NCBI GenBank assembly: GCA_032718475.1
Contig: JAUCBJ010000076.1
Location: forward strand, 1 to 50,301
Source of the DNA: Nemertoderma westbladi
Lineage: Eukaryota; Xenacoelomorpha; Nemertodermatida; Nemertodermatidae
DNA: 50,301 nt
Direction: 5' to 3'
Shown one piece after another: positions 31,603-42,800 of the stretch. A program made the translations under genes and the position numbers. Each line of letters begins with the position of its first letter. The first letter of the stretch is position 1. A model generated the notes under the pieces. That model ran no database searches. It saw only the letters and a program-made list of their open reading frames with translations, and had not been told where the DNA came from.

Positions 31603-33071
31603 TTTGTCGAACTCCAGAAGATCTGGGACATTGACTCCGTTAGGGGGCCTCTCACGGTTACTATCCGACAAAATGCTCCCTTGTTGTAAAACCGGAAAAC
31701 TCCAGGAAGCGAAGGTAATGTTCGCGGACACCAATTTTTCAGTCGACTCGGTTGGAAACAAACTCCTGGGAGGTGTTATCGGCACCGAGGTGTTCCGTAA
31801 CAACTTCATCGAACAAAAAGCCGAGGAGTTCGTCGTAGATGTGGATCGACTCGCTACCATCGCCGCTGTTGATCCACATTGCGCATATGCCAGACTGGCA
31901 TTCGGTCTGTCCTGTCGGTGGCGGTTTCTGGTGCGTGTTGTCCCTGGAGCCACTGACAGATTTGGTGGTCTGGAGGAGTCCATAGGGAGGTGTCTGTGCC
32001 GGATATTTGACTGCCCAGCAATAACACCAGTAGAACCGCAACTGATGTCGCTTCCGGTTCGCGATGGTGGGCTAGGGATTCCTGTACCAGCTGATCTACA
32101 GCCCCAGTACGAATATTCCTGGAGGATTTGCGAACCGTTTGCCTCCTTAGAAGGTGAGTATATGGCAGTGGTGAGAGAGGGGCAGACACACATACCCAAG
32201 TTAGTAGCCACCTATTCATCAGTTGTAGCGAAAGCTAAAAAGTTTTGACCAACATAATTTGGTTATATTAACTACCGAAAAAGGTGCATCTGCATGGTTA
32301 AACACCAAACCACTCACACTGCACGACACTCACCTGTCCAAAGGAGAGTTTAGGGATGCTGTTTGTCTCCGCTATGGTTGGTCGCTGAAGAACCTACCAT
32401 CTCGTTGTGTTTGCGGGTCCCGATTTTCTGCAACCCACGTTCTGTCGTGTCCCACTGGAGGTTTCACCTCCATCAGATACTACAAGATCCGCGATTTTGT
32501 CACCGACACCCTAACCAAGGTGGCACACAATGTGGCAGTCGAACCGATGCTCCAACCACTAACGGGGGAGTCCTTCTCCCTCCGCACCACCTCGACGGAC
32601 CAGCAGGTGAGCGGATTCTGGGGCAATCGCTACCAGAATATTTTCATCGACGTGTCGGTGTTCAACCCGCTGGCGGACACCAACGCGGCGATGTCGATTG
32701 AAGCCGCTCATCTCCACCACGAGGCGAGGAAGTGCTGGAAATATGAGGAGATATTACGCGAGGTGGAACACTCCACCTTCACTCCCTTAATCTTCTCTGC
32801 TTTCGGCGGAAAGGCACCAGCTGCCCATCAGTTTGTCAAACGACTGGCGGTGAAGTTATACGACAAACGGCAGGTTCCCTATCCAATGTGTGCCTCACGG
32901 GTACGTCGGCGAATCAGTTTCTCCCTCCTCAGGTCGTCCTTAATGTGTTTATGCGGGTACCTTTCAGCTGCTAGGCGACTGGTGTGGGAGGCAGTCATCA
33001 ACTCATCGATCTGGTTGGCTAATGCGGACTCAGACCCTGGGGTGGTGGCGCAGTTCGGTAGGGTGGGGTAA
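31603..33071 (+). pseudogene. Retrotransposon copy 2: RT thumb, zinc knuckle and nuclease-like region
   Basis: A frameshift near 31680 joins FVELQKIWDIDSVRGPL to KVMFADTNFSVDSVGNKLLG. IAAVDPHCAYARLAFGLSCR and MSLPVRDGGLGIPVPADLQ follow. A second frameshift at about 32245 leads to LTTEKGASAWLNTKPLTLH and FRDAVCLRYGW. The zinc knuckle is intact (CVCGSRFSATHVLSCPTGGF, near 32406-32465). The nuclease part reads TDQQVSGFWGNRYQNIFIDV, which lacks the ARLDVS block of copy 1 and so one conserved Asp. The end contains HSTFTPLIFSAFGG, FVKRLAVKLYDKRQVPYP and RRRISFSLLRSSLMCLCGY. The frame stops at 33071. Confidence 0.85.
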
Positions 33072-33252
33072 CAGTAGTATGCTCCATACACCATAGAGAC
33101 TGTTTCTGTGTTGGGGGCGGGCAAAGGAATTCATTTTAAATTTCCCTTGTACATTGGTTGCTTAGTAACGTCAGCTGGTGATGGGTATTGTTTAACATTA
33201 ACGTTTTATTATCTATGTGAATAAATGAGACTTATGAGGTTTATTGAAAAAA
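31603..33252 (+). mobile_element. Retrotransposon of the same family, 5'-truncated copy 2
   Basis: The element lies on the plus strand, opposite to copy 1. It begins just after the RT catalytic motif (FVELQKIWDID aligns with LLVDLRKFWEC of copy 1). It ends with a polyadenylation signal AATAAA (33220-33225) and an A run (33247-33252). Satellite sequence resumes directly. ATAG occurs on both sides (31599-31602 and 33255-33258) and could be a short target-site duplication. 5' truncation plus a poly(A) end is the usual result of target-primed reverse transcription. Confidence 0.85.
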
Positions 33253-33312
33253 GAATAGTACAGTGTATGGAGAAGAGGAAAGAGTATAGTATAGTATAAG
33301 AGGTAAGTACAT
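33253..33312 (+). repeat. 26/38-bp satellite, right remnant
   Basis: AATAGTACAGTGTATGGAGAAGAGG continues in shortened, shuffled form to TAAGAGGTAAGTACAT. The last unit keeps an intact GAGGTAAGT donor like the copies at 10.4-10.6 kb. Confidence 0.85.
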
Positions 33313-33732
33313 ATTTTTAACGTTCGTATATGAATGAATATACGTACTATTATTTTTAGTATTATTTCAATCCGGTATAAGGCTCTTGCAGATTTACTTA
33401 GTAAAAGTGATGGATGTACTAGTAATTGCACTTGCACATTAATAAACATATGCATAGGTATGTAATAATTTAACAAATCTAATATACATATTGAGGTAAA
33501 ATAGCATACTTTAAAAAAATATATAAATAGGGCCCGACTTAGCCATAAAAACAGATGCATCTGCTAACATATTATCTGATATAATAATACGTAGTTTATA
33601 TGCCATTTAATATGTGTTATTTAAATAATCAAAAAGTGCGATATAAAATTTAAGTTTATTCTTGGTGTTAAAGAAGGCGAAGTACTGTACGTTTGGGCAC
33701 AGTGGCAGCATATGATGGGTCTATCTTTTTAC
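33313..33732. other. AT-rich non-genic DNA
   Basis: I see no gene or element in this stretch. Confidence 0.6.
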
Positions 33733-33852
33733 CTGAGCCGCTAGCTGAATGGTTAGAGCGTTAGACTTCCAACCCGGAGGTCACAAATTCGATCCCGCAT
33801 GGACGTCTTTGCCGACTTTGCAAAGCTGTGCCCAACAAAAGTTATAATAAAA
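33733..33852 (+). mobile_element. tRNA-derived SINE, second family
   Basis: An A box TAGCTGAATGGTTAGAGCG (33742-33760) and a B box around ATTCGATCCC (33787-33796) lie about 45 bp apart, as in a tRNA. Acceptor arms do not pair. The tail GACTTTGCAAAGCTGTGCCC ends in an A/T-rich run (AACAAAAGTTATAATAAAA). Its head and body differ from the SINE at 3757-3895. Confidence 0.7.
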
Positions 33853-33923
33853 TTTAAGTGGCTTATTGTAGTTAGTTAGTTGTTTTATTGACCAATCCGG
33901 GTTGAGAATTATACAAAAATAGT

Positions 33924-34789
33924 AAACAATATATGGTTGCACGGATTAGTCCAACTTAGCACAAATACCAAATACATTCCATAAACACAATATATGGTTG
34001 CACGGATTAGTCCAACTTAGCACAAATACCAAATACATTCAATAAACACAATATATGGTTGCACGGATTAGTCCAACTTAGCACGAATACCAAATACATT
34101 CAATAAACACAATATATGGTTGCACGGATTAGTCCAACTTAGCACGAATACCAAATACATTCAATAAACACAATATATGGTTGCACGGATTAGTCCAACT
34201 TAGCACGAATACCAAATACATTCAATAAACACAATATACGGTTGCACGGATTAGTCCAACTTAGCACGAATACCAAATACATTCAATAAACACAATATAT
34301 GGTTGCACGAATTAGTCCAACTTAGCACGAATACTAAATACATTCAATAAACACAATATATGGTTGCACGGATTAGTCCAACTTAGCACAAATACCAAAT
34401 ACATTCAATAAACACAATATATGGTTGCACGGATTAGTCCAACTTAGCACAAATACCAAATACATTCAATAAACACAATATATGGTTGCACGGATTAGTC
34501 CAACTTAGCACAAATACCAAATACATTCAATAAACACAATATATGGTTGCATGGATTAGTCCAACTTAGCACAAATACCAAATACATTCAATAAACACAA
34601 TATATGGTTGCACGGATTAGTCCAACTTAGCACAAATACCAAATACATTCAATAAACACAATATATGGTTGCACGGATTAGTCCAACTTAGCACAAATAC
34701 CAAATACATTCAATAAACACAATATATGGTTGCATGGATTAGTCCAACTTAGCACAAATACTAAATACTTTCAATAAACACAATATATT
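33924..34789 (+). repeat. 61-bp satellite, about 14 units
   Basis: The unit runs ACAATATATGGTTGCACGGA, TTAGTCCAACTTAGCACAAA, TACCAAATACATTCAATAAA, C. Units are more than 95 percent alike by eye. Differences are single bases (GCACGAATA, GCATGGATT, ATACGGTTG). The array begins in a stretch containing TTTTATTGACCAATCCGGGT and ends in AT-rich DNA. Confidence 0.97.
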
Positions 34790-35154
34790 TCTGTATTTGT
34801 CTGTAAGCAATACACAATACAATAAAACTTTTACTTTTACGATATTAATATATTACTTGTTATTCATATTATATTATAATATACATCATATTATAATATG
34901 CATATAACCGCTACAATATACTTCAATTTAACTTTTACAATAAACTTTCACTTTTACATAAGGAATATAAATAAGATATATAAAACCAACTGCGTATGAT
35001 GGTAACTAACTACCCGACCCGCATTATAAACAATGTTCAATTGTCTAATGTCTTGAATTTAGTTCCTAGAACCGACCTACCGAATCCCTTCGGATAATGA
35101 AATTAACTAAATATTTTTCGGAAATAATCCCGACTTAAACATGAGATACACCAA

Positions 35155-35167
35155 CGCCATCTAGCGG
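35155..35167 (-). promoter_or_regulatory. CTCF-like motif
   Basis: On the minus strand CCGCTAGATGGCG fits the CTCF core pattern CCNSNAGNNGGC. It overlaps the left end of the palindrome at 35166-35190. A single short match has low specificity. Confidence 0.2.
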
Positions 35168-35190
35168 TTTTAACAATTATTGTTAAAACC
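35166..35190. repeat. Perfect 25-bp palindrome
   Basis: GGTTTTAACAAT and ATTGTTAAAACC are exact reverse complements around a single T. Confidence 0.9.
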
Positions 35191-36813
35191 TATTGTAAAA
35201 TACATTTTCTTCCACGGTGTAGCAGTATGAATGGCTGGTGATAGCAAATAGAAATATCTACTGTAGATACACTTCGTGGTGTGTACTGTTGTTATATTTC
35301 ACAAGATTACAGGCCGAGTTCTGTGTAACATTTTATTATGCATTATTAAACCATATGGGGTATGTATTATATTTATAAAGGAAGGCATCAACCCTCAACT
35401 ACTTTATCTACATCGGAAGTAGAGAAATATCATAGAATATCTTATGAACCTTTTGAATTTGAAAGCCAATACAATAAAACCTGGAAAAAACATTTAAAAG
35501 CTGGAAATAATTAACAAATAGTTTTTCATTAATTTAGAACATTTAGCGGGAAATTTGAATTTTGACATAAATATAACAAAAGTTTAAAAAAACTGGGGAC
35601 GGAAAGGCTCTATTTCGGAATAACATTGAAATCTTACATCGTTATAAAATATAATTTCCGTGACATCTGATCCACCCTCATTAATAAAATAATATTTCAC
35701 AAGCTTTTATAAAATTTGTTCTAGAACATAACATATGTTTAATTCTAATTAATAGCTAACATGTTCTAGAACATGTTCCTGAGAAGAAATAGCAAAAATT
35801 AGATAGTATACAATTTTGAAAGGGTTATACCTATAACACACCTACGTACCGACCGTTCCTACCTATCGTTGTCTATAACACACCTGTACCCAATCTTCCT
35901 TAAAATGTCTCTAACTTATTTGTCTTCCTTTTAATTTTTCTGATTTGTAATTATTTGATTGGATGTTTGTTGATATAGAAACCACTCCAGACAATTACAT
36001 TTGTTTCCCTGAGTTTTGTAAAGTCGTTCGAACTAGTTTGCAAAAGTCGGGGAAACAAAAAAAGATTACAAAACTGGCTGCTCAGAGTTACCATAAGTAA
36101 TAGTAAGCCTAGGTTGATTCTGTTCTAGTCTCTACAGTACTCTCCACTGTAAACACAATGAATTAAAATAAACCAAACTTGGTACGTGTGTAGTCCGTCA
36201 AAAGTTTAATAAGAGTCTGAAGATTGGTCAAAAATGAGACAGACTTTCAGTCGGTACTGGTAGTTTCAGACTTTGAATGAAAACCTAAATTAGTCGGTCA
36301 ATTATTGATGAAATCAAACCAAACTTTGTACGTAATGCAGTCTCATGCTGCGCGAAAGCCCCACGAACGTGTAACAACGCCGAAAGTCCCATGTATTGTC
36401 CTCATCCCTTAAATCTCATCTCATATGCATTATCATAGAGTAAAACATTAGTAAGTTCTTTGTCTAAACGAAATGACTCGTCAATTATTGAAGATTGATA
36501 GTAGGAGGCAACAGGTACTACCCGGCATCAGGTAATACGATAGTACTAAGTGCCTAGGCACCAGGTACTGTTGCCTAGACAACGGGAACTACCCTCAGGC
36601 ACCAGGTACTACCCTAAATGTATGACTTAAACTAAACTTTTGCACTGCATGTAAGGCATCGTCTTGGCGGGAAATTTAAATACAAGCTTTGATATGTTTA
36701 CTTATTCATTCATCAGTCATTACCGGTGAAAAACTTATACGTTCCGTTATTCTATTGTAGTTTTAACTAAAACAAAACAACTGTCAGTATATAATGGTTA
36801 TTGACGACAAATT

Positions 36814-39800
36814 GGAGCGAAGTGTGACTGGTGGAGCGACGGGTGAGTGGAGTGGTGGAGCGACGGGTGAGTGGAGTGGTGGAGCGAAGGGTGAGTAGAT
36901 TGGTGGACCGATGGGTGAGTGGAGTGGTGGAGCGAAGGGTGAGTGGAGTGGTGGAGGGAAGGGTGAGTGGAGTGGTGGAGCGACGGGTGAGTGGAATGGT
37001 GGAGGGAAGGGTGAGTGGAGTGGTGGAGGGAAGGGTGAGTGGAGTGGTGGAGCGAAGGGTGAGTGGAGTGATGGAGGGAAGGGTGAGTGGAGTGGTGGAG
37101 CGAAGGGTGAGTAGATTGGTGGACCGATGGGTGAGTGGAGTGGTGGACCGATGGGTGAGTGGAGTGGTGGAGCGAAGGGTGAGTGGAGTGGTGGAGGGAA
37201 GGGTGAGTGGAGTGGTGGAGCGAAGGGTGAGTGGAGTGGTGGAGCGAAGGGTGAGTGGAGTGGTGGAGCGAAGGGTGAGTGGAGTGGTGGAGCGAAGGGT
37301 GAGTGGAGTGGTGGAGCGACGGGTGAGTGGAATGGTGGAGGGAAGGGTGAGTGGAGTGGTGGAGGGAAGGGTGAGTGGAGTGGTGGAGCGAAGGGTGAGT
37401 GGAGTGGTGGAGCGAAGGGTGAGTGGAGTGGTGGAGCGAAGGGTGAGTGGAGTGGTGGAGCGACGGGTGAGTGGAATGGTGGAGGGAAGGGTGAGTGGAG
37501 TGGTGGACCAAAGGTTGAGTGGAGTGGTGGAGCGAAGGGTGAGTGGAGTGGTGGAGGGAAGGGTGAGTGGAGTGGTGGAGCGAAGGGTGAGTGGAGTGAT
37601 GGAGCGAAGGGTGAGTGGAGTGGTGGAGCGAAGGGTGAGTGGAGTGGTGGAGCGAAGGGTGAGTGGAGTGGTGGAGCGACGGGTGAGTGGAATGGTGGAG
37701 GGAAGGGTGAGTGGAGTGGTGGACCAAAGGTTGAGTGGAGTGGTGGAGCGAAGGGTGAGTGGAGTGGTGGAGGGAAGGGTGAGTGGAGTGGTGGAGGGAA
37801 GGGAAGTGGGGTGGTGGAGCGAAGGGTGAGTGGAGTGGTGGAGCGAAGGGTGAGTGGAGTGGTGGAGCGAAGGGTGAGTGGAGTGGTGGAGCGAAGGGTG
37901 AGTGGAGTGGTGGAGCGAAGGGTGAGTGGAGTGGTGGAGCGAAGGGTGAGTGGAGTGGTGGAGCGAAGGGTGAGTGGAGTGGTGGAGCGACGGGTGAGTG
38001 GAATGGTGGAGGGAAGGGTGAGTGGAGTGGTGGAGCGACGGGTGAGTGGAATGGTGGAGGGAAGGGTGAGTGGAGTGGTGGACCAAAGGTTGAGTGGAGT
38101 GGTGGAGCGAAGGGTGAGTGGAGTGGTGGAGGGAAGGGTGAGTGGAGTGGTGGATCGAAGGGTGAGTGGAGTGATGGAGCGAAGGGTGAGTGGAGTGGTG
38201 GAGCGAAGGGTGAGTGGAGTGGTGGAGGGAAGGGTGAGTGGAGTGGTGGAGCGAAGGGTTAGTGGAGTGGTGGAGGGAAGGGTGAGTGGAGTGGTGGAGC
38301 GAAGGGTGAGTAGATTGGTGGACCGATGGGTGAGTGGAGTGGTGGAGCGAAGGGTGAGTGGAGTGATGGAGCGAAGGGTGAGTGGAGTGGTGGAGCGAAG
38401 GGTGAGTGGAGTGGTGGAGCGAAGGGTGAGTGGAGTGGTGGAGCGACGGGTGAGTGGAGTGGTGGAGGGAAGGGTGAGTGGAGTGGTGGAGGGAAGGGTG
38501 AGTGGAGTGGTGGAGCGAAGGGTGAGTAGATTGGTGGACCGATGGGTGAGTGGAGTGGTGGAGCGAAGGGTGAGTGGAGTGATGGAGGGAAGGGTGAGTG
38601 GAGTGGTGGAGCGAAGGGTGAGTAGATTGGTGGACCGATGGGTGAGTGGAGTGGTGGAGCGAAGGGTGAGTGGAGTGGTGGACCAAAGGTTGAGTGGAGT
38701 GGTGGAGCGAAGGGTGAGTGGAGTGGTGGAGGGAAGGGTGAGTGGAGTGGTGGAGCGAAGGGTGAGTAGATTGGTGGACCGATGGGTGAGTGGAGTGGTG
38801 GAGCGAAGGGTGAGTGGAGTGATGGAGCGAAGGGTGAGTGGAGTGGTGGAGCGAAGGGTGAGTGGAGTGGTGGAGCGAAGGGTGAGTGGAGTGGTGGAGC
38901 GACGGGTGAGTGGAATGGTGGAGGGAAGGGTGAGTGGAGTGGTGGACCAAAGGTTGAGTGGAGTGGTGGAGCGAAGGGTGAGTGGAGTGGTGGAGGGAAG
39001 GGTGAGTGGAGTGGTGGAGGGAAGGGTGAGTGGAGTGGTGGAGCGAAGGGTTAGTGGAGTGGTGGAGGGAAGGGTGAGTGGAGTGGTGGAGCGATGGGTG
39101 AGTGGAGTGGTGGAGCGAAGGGTGAGTAGATTGGTGGACCGATGGGTGAGTGGAGTGGTGGACCGATGGGTTAGTGGAGTGATGGATCCAACGGTTAGCG
39201 GAGTGATGGAGCCAAGGGTTAGTGGAGTGATGGAGCGAAGGGTGAGTGGAGTGGTGGAGCGAAGGGTGAGTGGAGTGGTGGAGGGAAGGGTAAGTGGAGT
39301 GGTGGAGCGAAGGGTGAGTGTAGTGGTGGACCAAAGGGTGAGTGGAGTGGTGGACCAAAGGGTGAGTGGAGTGGTGGAGGGAAGGGTGAGTGGAATGGTG
39401 GAGCGAAGGGTGAGTGGAGTGGTGGAGCGACGGGTGAGTGGAGTGGTGGAGCGAAGGGTGAGTGGAGTGGTGGAGCGAAGGGTGAGTGTAGTGGTGGACC
39501 AAAGGGTGAGTGGAGTGGTGGACCAAAGGGTGAGTGGAGTGGTGGAGGGAAGGGTGAGTGGAATGGTGGAGCGAAGGGTGAGTGGAGTGGTGGAGCGACG
39601 GGTGAGTGGAATGGTGGAGCGAAGGGTGAGTGGAGTGGTGGAGGGAAGGGTGAGTGGAGTGGTGGAGCGACGGGTGAGTGGAATGGTGGAGCGAAGGGTG
39701 AGTGGAGTGGTGGAGGGAAGGGTGAGTGGAGTGGTGGAGCGAAGGGTGTGTGGAATGGTGGAGCGAAGGGTGAGTGGAGTGGTGGAGCGAAGGGTGAGTG

Positions 39801-42800
39801 GAGTGGTGGAGCGAAGGGTGAGTGGAGTGATGGAGCGAAGGGTGAGTGGAGTGGTGGAGCGAAGGGTGAGTGGAGTGGTGGAGCGAAGGGTGAGTGGAGT
39901 GGTGGAGCGAAGGGTGAGTGGAGTGGTGGAGCGATGGGTGAGTGGAGTGGTGGAGCGAAGGTTGAGTGGAGTGGTGGACCAAAGGGTGAGTGGAGTGGTG
40001 GAGCGATGGGTGAGTGGAGTGGTGGAGCGAAGGGTGAGTGGAGTGGTGGACCAAAGGGTGAGTGGAGTGGTGGAGCGATGGGTGAGTGGAGTGGTGGAGC
40101 GAAGGGTGAGTAGAGTGGTGGAGCGAAGGGTGAGTGGAGTGGTGGAGCGAAGGGTGAGTGGAGTGGTGGAGCGAAGGGAAGTGGGGTGGTGGAGCGAAGG
40201 GTGAGTGGAGTGGTGGAGGGAAGGGTGAGTGGAGTGGTGGAGCGAAGGGTGAGTGGAGTGGTGGAGCGAAGGGTGAGTGGAGTGGTGGAGCGAAGGGTGA
40301 GTGGAGTGGTGGAGCGAAGGGTGAGTGGAGTGGTGGAGCGAAGGGAGAGTGGAGTGGTGGAGCGAAGGGTGAGTGGAGTGGTGGAGCCAAGGGTGAGTGG
40401 AGTGGTGGAGCGAAGGGTGAGTGTAGTGGTGGAGCGAAGGGTGAGTGGAGTGGTGGACCAAAGGGTGAGTGGAGTGGTGGAGGGAAGGGAAGTGGGGTGG
40501 TGGAGCGAAGGGTGAGTGGAGTGGTGGAGGGAAGGGTGAGTGGAGTGGTGGAGCGAAGGGTGAGTGGAGTGGTGGAGCGAAGGGTGAGTGGAGTGGTGGA
40601 GCGAAGGGTGAGTGGAGTGGTGGAGGGAAGGGTGAGTGGAGTGGTGGAGCGAAGGGTGAGTGGAGTGGTGGAGGGAAGGGTGAGTGGAGTGGTGGAGCGA
40701 AGGGTGAGTGGAGTGGTGGAGCGAAGGGTGAGTGGAGTGGTGGAGCGAAGGGTGAGTGGAGTGGTGGAGCGAAGGGTGAGTGGAGTGGTGGAGCGAAGGG
40801 TGAGTGGAGTGGTGGAGGGAAGGGTGAGTGGAGTGGTGGAGCGAAGGGTGAGTGGAGTGGTGGAGCGAAGGGAAGTGGGGTGGTGGAGCGAAGGGTGAGT
40901 GGAGTGGTGGAGGGAAGGGTGAGTGGAGTGGTGGAGCGAAGGGTGAGTGGAGTGGTGGAGCGAAGGGTGAGTGGAGTGGTGGAGGGAAGGGTGAGTGGAG
41001 TGGTGGAGGGAAGGGTGAGTGGAGTGGTGGAGGGAAGGGTGAGTGGAGTGGTGGAGCGATGGGTGAGTGGAGTGGTGGAGCGAAGGGTGAGTGGAGTGGT
41101 GGACCGAAGGGTGAGTGGAGTGGTGAAGCGAAGGGTGAGTGGAGTGGTGGAGCGATGGGTGAGTGGAGTGGTGGAGCGAAGGGTGAGTGGAGTGGTGGAG
41201 CGAAGGGTGAGTGGAGTGGTGGAGGGAAGGGTGAGTGGAGTGGTGGAGCGAAGGGTGAGTGGAGTGGTGGAGCGAAGGGTGAGTGGAGTGGTGGAGCGAA
41301 GGGTGAGTGGAGTGGTGGAGCGAAGGGTGAGTGGAGTGGTGGAGCGAAGGGTGAGTGGAGTGGTGGAGCGAAGGGTGAGTGGAGTGGTGGAGGGAAGGGT
41401 GAGTGGAGTGGTGGAGGGAAGGGTGAGTGGAGTGGTGGAGCGAAGGGTGAGTGGAGTGGTGGAGCGAAGGGTGAGTGGAGTGGTGGAGCGAAGGGTGAGT
41501 GGAGTGGTGGAGGGAAGGGTGAGTGGAGTGGTGGAGCGAAGGGTGAGTGGAGTGGTGGAGCGAAGGGTGAGTGGAGTGGTGGAGCGAAGGGTGAGTGGAG
41601 TGGTGGAGGGAAGGGTGAGTGGAGTGGTGGAGCGAAGGGTGAGTGGAGTGGTGGAGCGAAGGGTGAGTGGAGTGGTGGAGCGAAGGGTGAGTGGAGTGGT
41701 GGAGCGAAGGGTGAGTGGAGTGGTGGAGCGAAGGGTGAGTGGAGTGGTGGAGGGAAGGGTGAGTGGAGTGGTGGAGGGAAGGGTGAGTGGAGTGGTGGAG
41801 GGAAGGGTGAGTGGAGTGGTGGAGCGAAGGGTGAGTGGAGTGGTGGAGCGAAGGGTGAGTGGAGTGGTGGAGCGAAGGGTGAGTGGAGTGGTGGAGCGAA
41901 GGGTGAGTGGAGTGGTGGAGGGAAGGGTGAGTGGAGTGGTGGAGGGAAGGGTGAGTGGAGTGGTGGAGGGAAGGGTGAGTGGAGTGGTGGAGCGAAGGGT
42001 GAGTGGAGTGGTGGAGCGAAGGGTGAGTGGAGTGGTGGAGCGAAGGGTGAGTGGAGTGGTGGAGCGAAGGGTGAGTGGAGTGGTGGAGCGAAGGGTGAGT
42101 GGAGTGGTGGAGCGAAGGGTGAGTGGAGTGGTGGAGGGAAGGGTGAGTGGAGTGGTGGAGCGAAGGGTGAGTGGAGTGGTGGAGCGAAGGGTGAGTGGAG
42201 TGGTGGAGCGAAGGGTGAGTGGAGTGGTGGAGCGAAGGGTGAGTGGAGTGGTGGAGGGAAGGGTGAGTGGAGTGGTGGAGGGAAGGGTGAGTGGAGTGGT
42301 GGAGGGAAGGGTGAGTGGAGTGGTGGAGCGATGGGTGAGTGGAGTGGTGGAGCGAAGGGTGAGTGGAGTGGTGGACCGAAGGGTGAGTGGAGTGGTGGAG
42401 CGAAGGGTGAGTGGAGTGGTGGAGGGAAGGGTGAGTGGAGTGGTGGAGCGAAGGGTGAGTGGAGTGGTGGAGCGAAGGGTGAGTGGAGTGGTGGAGCGAA
42501 GGGTGAGTGGAGTGGTGGAGCGAAGGGTGAGTGGAGTGGTGGAGCGAAGGGTGAGTGGAGTGGTGGAGCGAAGGGTGAGTGGAGTGGTGGAGGGAAGGGT
42601 GAGTGGAGTGGTGGAGCGAAGGGTGAGTGGAGTGGTGGAGCGAAGGGTGAGTGGAGTGGTGGAGCGAAGGGTGAGTGGAGTGGTGGAGGGAAGGGTGAGT
42701 GGAGTGGTGGAGGGAAGGGTGAGTGGAGTGGTGGAGCGAAGGGTGAGTGGAGTGGTGGAGCGAAGGGTGAGTGGAGTGGTGGACCGAAGGGTGAGTGGAG

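Larger units (their letters stand above)
34790..36813. other. AT-rich non-genic DNA left of the 24-bp satellite
   Basis: No gene is seen. It contains the palindrome and CTCF-like site listed separately. Near 36500-36610 lies a cluster of related phrases (CAGGCACCAGGTACTACCC). The last few hundred bases could include the 3' LTR of the minus-strand BEL element, but I cannot show LTR ends. Confidence 0.5.

Noticed and set aside
33742-33805. A functional tRNA gene on the plus strand
   Set aside because: Acceptor arms do not pair and the sequence continues into an A/T-ending SINE tail.
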